This document shows, in pieces, positions 22,618 through 34,900 of a stretch of DNA of 64,000 nt. A model generated the notes under the pieces. The model saw only the letters and a program-made list of their open reading frames with translations, had not been told where the DNA came from and searched no databases. Where the stretch lies: the NCBI RefSeq assembly GCF_040436345.1, contig NC_133232.1, positions 28,707,315 to 28,771,314 of the forward strand. The letters run 5' to 3'. This DNA comes from Pagrus major. Taxonomy: Eukaryota; Chordata; Actinopteri; Spariformes; Sparidae. Each line of letters opens with the position of its first letter. The first letter of the stretch is position 1. Made by a program: the position numbers and the translations under genes.

Positions 22618-25600
22618 GCCTGGACCAGCTGGGCTTGGACCTGTACAACGGCAGCGGTGTCATCAAAGAAATCAACCTCGATGTCTGGGTGAGTTTGTGA
22701 CAGAGCAGAGGGAGAGAGAGAGAGAGGGTGGCTGACAACTTGGCAGCCCTGCAGTGGTCATGGTGTGTTTTTGACGAACTCGTGCACGCCTGACTGTTTC
22801 GCAACTGCACTCGAGTTCAACAACAATCTCCAACGTCATGCTCCAAGCCGAGCTCGATTTCTTCGAGGAAGTGCACTTGTGGGAAACACATCATCAGCTA
22901 ACCAGATTAACTGTATCCTTCCCTGGTGTATAAACAGCCTTAATAAATACATGCCCCCCCCCCTCCCCTGCCATGTTGGCTCCACACTTTCATTTCTACA
23001 CCCAGAGTGATAAGACAAATATGAAACCAGTTGTCTCATTGCTTTCACTTTATGTTTCTTTTTTCTGACTGCTTCCTCTTTTCTCCAGGCGGTCAATGAG
23101 CTTTTGGAGTCTCTTGGAGCTCCTCTGGAGATAGTGGATGGCTTTGTGAGCAGCATAGCGGTGACCATCCCCTGGCAAGCTCTCCTGACTGATCACTGCA
23201 CCTTAGAAGTTTCCGGTCTACAGATAACATGTCGACCCAAGTATCGCACCAGTAAGTTCACTGAAAAACAACCTAAACATGCATCAGTTTGCTGCAGGTT
23301 GAGCGAGGTGATCTTCTTATCAGATCTACACATGCTGTCCCAGTTTGACAACCCTCATCCAAAAGTCACGTTTATTGTAAAGACTAAATTGTCCCTGTGT
23401 TTGTTACTGTTTGACCCAGACTATTCCTGATGTAGAGCTCTTGTTATGCAGGTGAACATGTAACATAATGTCCATTTGGTAAGATTGTGAAAAAGGCTGT
23501 TTATATTTTTCACAAGACCGAGCTGTCATATTCAAAATAGTTGTTTTGTCAGAGCAACAGTTTAAAAACCCCTAATAGTCTGTAACTGTCATACATGAGG
23601 AAGAACAACATCAAATCCTCATATCTGAGTTATAGAACCAGATATATCTTTGCACATTTGTCAGCTTTTGTAATAACTGATCAATTTCCTGACAATAAAT
23701 CAATCAGCTGGTGTGCATTGTTTGTTTTATGTCACATATTTTTTTTATCAGTTTACTAAGTGGAAGTATAAAGTGTCCCAGGCACAAAGATGGTGCACAC
23801 GTGTCACTAACACCTCATGTCTGTCAAAGCACTGAGTGAAAATCGGTAAAATAGGGTACGAGGCCGATGTTGAATCTTCAGTAAGTCATGTACACAGTAG
23901 CCCCGAAGTACAGGAATCACTGAACCCCATGTGGTTTTGTTTTCACGCAGGTGGGGGTTGGGACTCCCAGGGGTGGTCTTCAAGCATGACCTCCAGCATG
24001 CAGCTGGCTCAGGAGTGCCTGAAGGACCCCCCAGAGGCATCCGAAGAGCCGCCTGCCCAGCTGGAAGGGCTTGAGATGTTTGCACAAACTATTGAGACGG
24101 GTGGGTGAAAGCTGACAGAGTCAACATTCAGACGTTAAACTTTCTGCCACAGTAATAATGTGGTCCAAACGATTCCTTCCAATGTAAAACACAGTCTAGA
24201 CACGTACAGTACAGCTAAGAATACTCAGTGCTAACAGACCTTTGCATGTCTCTCATCTCGTCTGTGTTTGCAGTCCTTCGTCGCATTAAAGTCACCTTTA
24301 TAGACACTATCGTTCGCATCGAGCACCATCCCCTGGACCTGGAAACAGGCGTTGCCTTAGAGGTGCACATCAAACGGTAGGTCCTGCAAATGAGATTATT
24401 CTCCTCTTTTGTGTCCTTTATTTATTTTTTGATTCCTATCATATGTTGTCTTTGTTAATGTACTTAAACATTCTGTAGTTCATTTTCATCACATTTTTAA
24501 ATACTAACGAGAGCATCCTCAAAAACAGAAAAAGATTAGTCATGCGACTGATTTCATGCTGTAACCTGCTGATAGAAAGCAGCTCATGGGGCATTTTTAA
24601 AAAATGCAACTTCAAAGGTCACTTTAACACTTTGACATTGCTGTATTTATAGAAAAGTCTCCCTGAGATGCCTTTTAATGAATTCATTACAAGCTCTAGA
24701 AACATGATGAGGATCAGCATAGAAGGCTTACTTTATTTGTTCTACAGAAGAACTGAGTGAATGCAACGCTACAAAGCTACTCTCATCTTTACCTTCTCAC
24801 ATCCATGATAGTTTGCAGTATGGTAGAATCACAGAAAATAATCTCCCCTTCTCGTCTTCATTTCTGATCTGTGTTCTCATCTGAACACTGGATTTGTTTT
24901 TTGTGTCCTTGAGGCATTATTATTTTATTATTATTATTATTATTGCTGGTATTCTTTGTCTGTAAACTGCACTGCAGATGTTTGTGTATGTGCATGTTTT
25001 GTACTGTAACTTCCTCATTTCAGTCTTACAGTAAGTGGGTAACGCTGTGTGCCCCCTTTGTCAAAGTACAAGTGTGAACAAGTGTTCTTTTAAATGGGCC
25101 GTGGTCACAAAGACATAGAATCGTCCTGCTGCACTTGTCAGAAAGGGGTACAAACTGAAACTCAAACTGGATCTGAAGCACTTTAGTCAACAAAAATCAA
25201 AGAGAAAGCCTTGCATGATGAGCTGAAACGTAGCAGTCAGCATTATTTATTTAATCTCTTCTGTCATACAGGTAAGCATTCAGATTTATACCCACAGCTC
25301 CTTTTCACTTTCATCACTCATAACAGGGTGCTGAAATATCTCTCTGTGATCACTAATATTGAAGCTCTCCCGCATCAGCACATTTATTAGAGTCAGGGGA
25401 GAGAGAAAGCAAAATGGAAGCCAAGAATTAGATTTCATCTTCTCTCTGCTCATCAGCAGATAAGGAGAAGAGACCCGTGCCTGGTCATGAACTTGCACTC
25501 CTTAGCCTTGAATTGTCAGACAGCCTCAGCATGAAGATCATTTTAAACAGGGTCATTATTGACAAGGTCATTCACCTGAACAGGGTTTTATCTGTGGCTA

Positions 25601-28600
25601 CAAATTACTGCAGGCTATACTTAAGGTGTAGTCAATATGTGATGTCAGGGGGGTCTCTGACCTTGACTTTAATGCATTTGTGTAATGCGGCCAGTGTCAG
25701 ATAGTACACTGGGTGTATGACTGGTTTATTAATTTATTGAAAGTGATTATTTTTCTTAATGATTTGATAAATTTTCACTATGTTGTATTATACATTGTCT
25801 GGTCCTAATCAGATTACTTTTACAAACAGTGCCCATGTGACATTGTTCAAGCTAAATTCACAAACTGAAGATAACTGAGCTAATTTTTTCATATTCCCAC
25901 TATTAATCACCACGTAGCCACGGCTGGGTTTCTGTGTTTATTTCCACGTGCACCATGTGTCCCCTGACCGTGTTGCCATTTTCTAACTTTGCTGTGACAC
26001 TGTTGAACCCTTTTTTGCTTTTGTGGCTTATTGACAAAGCTGCTCAGGATGGCTCTGTTGATCGAGGGTCATTGGCCAGAAGGCTTGATTTTTAACAGAA
26101 CAACTGATTTAAGTGCTTTGAAGCACTGAAACTTACAGCATAAACACAGGCCTTAGCCACTGAGTCAGTAAACAAAGACACAATGTTAAGTGCTACTTGT
26201 AGTGATCAGTATGCCATTGTCAGGTATATTAAAGCCTGGTATAATTTCTATGAACACTTTGATAGAGTTCTCTACCTTGTGAGTTTTTATCAACATGAAA
26301 ATCACATTTACTTAAACCAATGTGTTTGCTGTCACCATGGAAGTGACTCATGGCTCATTTGCACTGGAGGAACAGCAGACAGTTCTTAATATCTTCAGTT
26401 TTTCCCAGTATGTTCTGAATCAAAATTTTGTCATGGTGCTAAATAATGTGTGTGTGTTTGCACGGTGTTGCTTCAGGTTGGAGTACTTTGACGAGGCGGT
26501 GCGAGATCCAGCCAGCCAGACTGCCGTGCCTGTCGACATCCACCAGCCGCCTGCCTTCCTGCACAAGATCCTCCAGCTGAGCGCTGTTCAACTGTTCTAC
26601 GACAGCACCGGCACAGAACAGGTGAAGGATGTCACGCTGCTACTGATTGATGTATTATCTTTATATCTATTTTTATGTCCTCGTCATTTTTTTTTCTGTC
26701 TTTGTTTATTAATTTCACACTGATTTGCAGGGTTATGAGAGATTAAGCAAACTAAGAGCAAAAGGGGAAAACTCAAAATAACAAACGTTAACACATCACT
26801 CAGCAGTACAGCATGATCCATCCAGGAGGGGCTGATGTGGATAATAAAAGGTTTATAATGTGTTTGGAGAAAGTCTCATGTTCTTAAAGCTATTGAGCTA
26901 ATCAGTTTCTTACTCCTACAGTGATGTGAGAACAAGGTGAAATGTTCTCCCTTGTTACAGTTCCAAAATAACAAAGTATTAACCACTTACATTTGTTCTT
27001 ACCAAGTTTATTTCTTGACATTTGCATGTGTTCAGTTGTAAATTCACTGTGGATCTTTTGTTCTTTGAAGTTTATTTTGTGTATAAGTCATTGACAAATG
27101 ATTTGTTATTGTAAAGAAAGGAAATGTGCCATGATGCCTCCAACTGTGCTGACTGTACAGACATTAAGCAGAAGGGAAACAAGAGGAAATGACACCAAAC
27201 TTACCAAAACATTAAAGTAATTTATAACCGGAAATGCTCATAGAATTCTCCTAATTTCTTAGGGTCCTCCTGAGGAGGAACGCCCAGAATCCGCCACAGC
27301 AAGTGAAGGAGAAGAGGAAGAGGCGGAGGAGGAGGACGACGACGAGGGGGAAGAAGAAAAAGAAGAAGACGATGAGGAGGAAGAGGAAGAAGAGGCAAAG
27401 CCCCGGACATCTGCTCCAAGTCTTCCATCTCAGCCACTGCTCATAGGAAGCTGCTCCGGTTTCATCGAGACCACGGTGAAGATCAAACAGAACGACATGC
27501 TGCCTGGACCAAAGGTGTGTGTGAGCATACTGTAACCTCCTGAAGGATTTAAATGCAACTTTTTAAAACTTAATTTACTGGTTATTTACTTCTGTATCCC
27601 GTCTGTTTCTATCTGTTCATCAGTTGGAGTTGGATGGGAAGGTGGGCTGTGTCCACATGCTGCTGTCTCCAGATCAAATAACCCACCTGACAGACCTGCT
27701 ATCAGCCCTCTGCATCGACATTGGTACGTTAAAGCAGCCGCTGTGACAAACAAGCACCAATCACAGGCCAGGATTACACCTGCCATTTCAGTTTGACTTT
27801 TGCCATTCAATGCTCCATCAGCAATTCTTCGACTTTTATTAGCATTATAGATTATAATTAAATTGACATAATCACAGACACTCTTGTCTCCATCTTTAGT
27901 GCTTATGCTGACTAAAATGCACCCCCAAAATTAAACTACTAATTCACTTCTTACTTATTATTTCTGGTGTCTAGCAACTAGAAGGTAATAAGGTGCCTCC
28001 AGACTTTAGTAATACATAATGTAAAACCCCTCAGAGACAGGAAGACTCTGAACAGACAGAGACAATAAGCCTGTGCTGTTTCTCTTTACTGCAGAGCTGC
28101 AGAGTAAGGTCACAGACAACTATAAATGCCTCATTAACGTGAGGTCACACACTGCCTCAGTCTGTCTCCACACACATTCATGAAGCCGTTTCTCTGTCCT
28201 CTCTCCTCAGAGCCAGAGACTAAGTGCGGTGGAGTGCACAGTCGTCCGTTAGACTCGGAAGACCTGCGTATGATTGAAGAGGACCTCAGTAAGCAGCTGG
28301 GCTCCAGTCCCAGAGACAGGGAGTGGGAGGAGCCAAGCCTGGAGCCCTTCATCACCGGCCTGGAGAACGGAGGTACACAAAGCAGCAAAGGTCCACTGAT
28401 AAACTGTCAGTCTGAGATACATCATAACCTCAGCAGGCCTGCTCCTAAAGGCATTAAGTCTCGCGTAGCCAGACCTTTGTCCATGGCGCTGTACAGCACT
28501 GGAGACAGTCTGGCTGCGCACATTATCCTTCTGGTATAGGGGAAAAAACTCGCTCTGGCTTGTTTGTGTTTCTTTTAACCAAACACAATCATCTTGGGTA

Positions 28601-29645
28601 GTGCCAAGCTCAGGGTGCAGTGATGTTACCCCGGCAAAATCATGTCGAGAGGGAGCTCTATTTGCTCGAGCATTTGCACATGGGGAGGTGAGCCCTGGTA
28701 ATAAAATGGATTGATCCCTACTAAAGACAAAGTACCAAGTGCTGGTTTGTTTTCGTTGGTACCATTAGCACCTACTTATATTATCAGTCTGTACGTTGCT
28801 AGCTTGAAGGTTATTGTTGTTGTTTTCCATAGAAGAATGCAAACAGAAAAATAGTCAGCCAATGGCAGGCTTATAGCATTAGTAAGTCAGACTGTGCCAG
28901 GGTAAAAATAGAGAAACTTCTCCCTTTTTAAACTAAAAATATAGACTCTATAGGTTAACACACAGCCTTAGTAATCTCAAGGTACAAGAAATCTGTCTTG
29001 AGCTATTATGCAAAGAGAGACTTAAGCCCTATTCACACGAGACTAGTGTTACCAGGGGACCTCATGTGAACTAACAACCCTACATTAGAGTTTCATGGGG
29101 CACATTCACACAGGACAAGCAAAGTCTGTATTTTACTCATATTTACTGGAAATATTCAGAATATTCTGATATGATTTCAAGGTATCAAGGTAACATTAGT
29201 GTTTCAGAACTGGAAGGTCTGTTCTTCAGCTGACTTTCTTCATGTGTTAGAGGCATAAATACACATTTGCAGCTCATTTAGATCATGCAAAAGATGCTTT
29301 GTGGGTGTACACTAATATGAAAACCTGATGTTGCTCCTAACCTTCTGTCATTACTTTAAAAACGTCAATATAGCCGATCTCACAGCACAGCTGTTGACTG
29401 CTATTCAACATATTATGCTGGGAATGAATTTAATTGATTTTTCAGTTGTTTGAAAACAGATGTTAAAAAAGTTCACATGGGACTCACAGACAACTTCTTT
29501 AATCATTACAAATTTCTACTGATACTAGTCTTGTACGGATTGGATTTTAGGTTGTTTTTGAAAAATCATTAAGAAACCTGGTGGGTGTTGAAATGACTGG
29601 AAATGAAACTGCAGCTCCTTTCCTTGCAGCAGTGTTTAACTTATC

Positions 29646-29685
<40 letters not shown>

Positions 29686-31937
29686 TACTTGCAGAAATGT
29701 TCTTCTCCATGGGTCCTGCTGGGATGACCAGTAGCGTGACGTCTGTGCGCTCTGGCAGCGAGCTGTCAGACAGTGACATGGAGTCTTCTACACACAGTCT
29801 AGCCAGCTTCACACAGCCAACACAGGTACAGCCTGTGTGTGCTTGTGTGTGTTTACGGTTTTAAGCATTCTGTAGATGGCCATACGTAGAGCAACTGATG
29901 TTGTACAACCGAAAAACATCAGAAAATGGAAATTGATTCTCTAGATTATTTTAATTCCTTGATTAGCACAACAAGTGTTAATTCTGTTTCGTTGATTTCG
30001 TTATTTTGTCCTTTTCGCTAAAGGGTATTGTGCAAATGTTTACAAATAACAGATATATATAAGATATGTTTTATTTTTATGTGTGTTTATGTATTTATAG
30101 ACACAGAACTGAAACCTGTAAACGTACTTATCAAAACACAAGCTGATTTGCACTTTAATATTCCCTGCCAGGGCATGGTGAACTGTTCCAGGAGATATCC
30201 TGTAGCAGGCTGTCTGTCAAGTCTTCCCCAGGCAAGCATCCGGACCAGAGGTAAAATCACTGCAGTGCCGAGTAAAGCGTTTATATCAGCATTTTGAAGC
30301 AATCTGTAGGTCTTACTATACCAAAAATATCAAGTTCTGGACTGTTTAAAGTGTTTTTTTAAACATAAATACACCGAAATGTCCTTAGTTACTTTGATTA
30401 CAAAGAAGTGTGTCTTAGAAGCAACTCCTCTCATCCTCTTCCTTGCAGGTCGCTCGCACAGCGGCCAGGCAGAGCAGCTTAAGCCCGATGCGTTGTTGCG
30501 ACTCACCCTCGGCGGCCTCACCCTAACTCTGCTGCAGGAGGACCCGCCCTCTAGGCCTGACGGAGCCTCATCATTGGCTCAGGTGTCTCAGGTGTTCTTC
30601 CGGGAGCTGGCCTTCTTCAAGGACAGCATGTTCAGCGAGAGAGACTTTCACCATCTGAGAGGCGGCTTTGCCAAGGCCTGCCCACACTCTCATCTCAGGT
30701 AGGAAAACACAGAGACATATTTTATCTTCGGTGAGTTATAATTCATGTGGAGAGAGCTCTCTAGCGTATTTCTTTTTACAACAATATACACAGGAAGCGC
30801 TTGTGTTGGATGTGTAGTTTTTTTAAAAAAGTGAGAGGCTTGTGGGAGAATTTCATACAAAGGTGAGAAGATTCAGTTGATGACACTGTAAAATCAGTTT
30901 GTTCCTTTCTTAATGAGTGGCTTGTAGAAATAGATGTTTCTGAAATACAATAAATCTTTGTGAAGGGATGTGTTACAAGTCTGAAAAGTTTTTATCATTT
31001 TAAGTTATTTAATTTGCAGCATGCCACAATGTAGGTGTGATATACTTGTTTTTTGCATCAACTTGTTTGTTTCTCCTCCGTTCTTTCTTTTCATTTGCTT
31101 CAACTCCCACTCTTACTGCCCTCAATGCATAAACATACACATGCACACACACAAACACACACACACACATACACACACTCTGTTGTTCAGGATTCCTGCA
31201 AGCTTCTTCTAGCTGAAAGTGACTGATCAATTCCTGTCGTCTTCTCTGTCAGAGTGACTGGAGCAGCGGTGCAGGTTGCTTGCGAGATGCGGAGCGGGAT
31301 ACGCAACAGTCGGGCCGTGACCTCTGACCTTTCCTTCAGCAGACTGGAGCTGTTAGAGTGCCTCTGGGAGGACGGAAAGCCTCAGTACAGCGAGGTAGAA
31401 AATCTCTTCGTCTGTGTAGCTCTGACTCTGTGGCTGTCTTCACACTGTCAGACTTCAGAGTTGTTTGCATGTACATCTTCATGCCATGATTCTGTTGTTT
31501 GTCAGGGTCAATATTAACTGCTCAATATCTAAATACTTCTGTATCTTGTGTGGTCAAACTAACATCATGTATGTTTGATTGCAAGTATGGAGTCATGATA
31601 AGCCTCATGTTGGAGGGACAACATTCAAAACAAATATGTATCAAATTTACAACTACAAATGCAAGTGACCCAAATCCGAGTTGAATCAGATGAGAATCTT
31701 TCATACACAACTGAACTTCTACCTGATATCTGAAAAAAAAGTCAAAAAGTTCATGTTTGTTGTTCTGTTAACAAGCTGATAAGTAACTCATTTGAGAACA
31801 ATGTGTGTCTGTGCATCTCTTTCCAGTTGCTTCAGTTCCAGAAAGCTGGTTTGTTCACAGTTGGAGCTGCAGCCAGACCGTGTGCCCAGCTACACTACGG
31901 CCTCACTGAAAAACACCTGCGTAGGGTACGCATTCAT

Positions 31938-31969
<32 letters not shown>

Positions 31970-34900
31970 TCTGACTTGATATGTGCAAAACCTTTCTTAT
32001 CTCAAAAAAGTTGTATGAAGCATAAATACAAATGAAGCAAGTTTAAAAGTAAAGCAGCATTATCTGTTGTTTTCTCGTGATATTAATGTAGTTAGAAAGT
32101 TACAGGTGTTTTTATGTTATAATGACTGTGAAAACAGTATTTTATTTTGAAGACTAGTATAAAACTTTTTGACTTAATTTTTCAAAGGTCTGTATTTTTG
32201 CCAGTATTTGAACACTTTCTTGCCAAAAAGAAAATAAAAAAATCAATATTTCAATTTTTTTACTGTCACGATTGCATCCTTAGCAGCCCGCATAACACTC
32301 AGAAATAGCTTTGGCACCAGTAAAACTGTGGGCTGACATCCACGACTATAACGATGCCAGTAATCATAAACATGTTCATGCAGACATTAATCTGTTTAAA
32401 AAGTTCAGTGAGAAATATTTATCAGGTAAAGGCTTCCCATAGTGAAATATTCATTAATCACACAAGAATATGTTATCAAAAAATAATAAAAAACTGACTG
32501 ATATGATAACAATATCTACCTTACCTTTAACATATGTGTATGGTTTGTGTGTTGGCAGGGTAAACAGCGGGTGGTGCGGCGGGAAAGTGTAGTGCGGGTG
32601 GAGCTGGCGGAGCTGAGCGCTGAGCTGGACCTGGACGTCATCAGTCGGCTGGGGAGCCTGAGCAAAGCCTTCAGCTACTGTCCCACACAGACCACTGGAC
32701 CTGGACTCATACAGGTGGTTGTTAAAGCATGATTACGCCTAGCAGGAAAAAAGGCAGTTTGTAATGATGTTGGAAATGAATGGATTCTGTGAAAATCTGA
32801 TAATATTAGAGAATCTTTCAAATGAATAACATTTAAGATATAAACCAGATTGTGTTTTGTATGCTGTACACTGATTGCACCTAATTATGGTTTTGGGTTA
32901 TTTTTCTGTATAGCCGCCAGTCTATATTAGAAACCAGATCTACTCATATCTGAGCAGAAAAACACATTAAAAACAACCCTGCAAACTATCATTTTGTTTT
33001 TAGTAGTCCAGTTCGGTTATGCAGAGTCAAGGATTTCTCTGTAAGCACGACAAAGCCAAAAATAGACAAAGTAAAAAAAAAAAAAAGCTTAAAAAGCTAA
33101 TCCAGTCATGTCTGACCAATTATATTTGTGCTGACTGAAACATGAACCAATTTGCCTGGCGTAAGAGAAAATAAGCACTTGTTCTTCTTCCTAAGCAGCT
33201 ACTAAAGCTTTTCAGTGGTCAGCAGTGACAGAAGGCAACTGACGACTGTCTGTAACTATATGAATCAGGGGCCTCATTACAGAAACTTCCTAAATCTATC
33301 TTATCTTAGACATAAAGGATCTTCGGTGGTACAGAAACATGTTTCCTAACTGCATTCAGGAAAAAAAAACTATCTATTTTAGGGTAAGAATTTGGCTATT
33401 ACAAAATTCTGTGAAGAATTTCCTCAGTTAAGATGGCATAGACCCCAGATCAAATTCAAAATAACTGCTAAAAGTGGTAGCACCACGTTTGTTAGGTCTG
33501 CAGGGAAATGAGAATAATGATGGAGAACAACATGAACGCTGAAATATTATGAATCAAAAGTTTCTCAAACTGTTGCAGGAGCAAACTGTTTTTAGCCTGT
33601 CAGAGAAGCCAACCCTGAAATTAGCCTGTTGGAGAAGCTTACTGATATTAACCTTTTGGGGAAGCTAACATCTGTGTTTGCCCTATTGAAGAAGCTAACA
33701 TCTATGTTTGCCCTGTTGGAGAAGCAAACATCTATGTTAGCCATGTTGGAGAAGCTAATATCTATGTTAGCCTGTTGGAGAAGCTGAGACTGGACAGGAC
33801 ACAGCCATGAGTTCAGGAATTTCTTCTGTAATAGATAGAAAGAATTTTTTCCATCTTCAAAACTTTAGTAAGATAAGAGAAGCAGTTAGGACATTTTCTT
33901 TAATGAGGCCCCAGTTCTAAAAATCCATGTTCATCCAATATTGATGAATAAATGCTAAAAAATGTCTCTTTTTCTGTCCTGTCAGACCCAGAGCAGTGAG
34001 CTGTGCTCCTCCTTCACCCTCCTCTCCCCCCACGCCGTGCTCAAGCTTCGCTTCCCCATACCCGACCTGCGGCCCCTCCCTAAGCGTCGGCCTCCGAACC
34101 AGAGGGCGGTGCGGCAGGAGACCCTGGTGCTGGAGCTGACGGAGCTGGAGCTGAAGCATCAGGAGGCCCCCGACCTCCAGAGCGAGCAGACTGCCCCAGG
34201 ACAGCCATGGGCTCCCTGCCTTACCCAGCTGCTGGAGGCCTCCTTCACTGACCTGCATGGTGGGAAAACATGAGAACTCTGTACAGTCAGTGGTTGTTTG
34301 TACTGACTGGATAGTCACAAAACGAGTAACCAAAGATAGACATACAGATTATAATGCCATCTGAGTTGTTTTGTTGTCCTGTTGGCTGGCTGTTACAGAT
34401 CTGGTGAGCTTAAATTATGGTGAAGCAGTAATGTTTGGTTTGTTTTGTGTATGTATGGCTGAAGTAGACCATTTAAAATGTGAAATGCAGACAGAGAACT
34501 GATGTGTTTTGTCTCACCAGGGTCATACGAGGGCTGGGAGGGCGGCTCCTTCCCCTGTATCAGAGTGAAGAAGAACCGTGACTCTCTGCCCAGGTTAGTT
34601 GTGGTGAAAATGAGAATAATTAGAAATCAGCTCTCCACATTACAGAAGCTCTCCAAAAAGTAAGGTCCTCCTGTCTAAACTACACATATTAATGAAACTT
34701 ACTGTTTGTGTGAACAGGATATCAGTGCGTGTGCGTGGAGGCGAAGCTCAGGGCCCGGCAGCAGGTCTGGATGGGATGAACCTGGGCCTCGTCAGGGACC
34801 TTGGGGCCGCCTTTTTTGAAAGTCACTGTGAATTCAACGACAAAACCAGCTCTCCTTTCTCCTCCAACCGCACCATGTTTGAGACTGAGGAGGTGCATTA

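Noticed and set aside
27222-27437. Pro/Leu-rich minus-strand frame
   Set aside because: Shadow of the acidic tract in atg2a exon 6.
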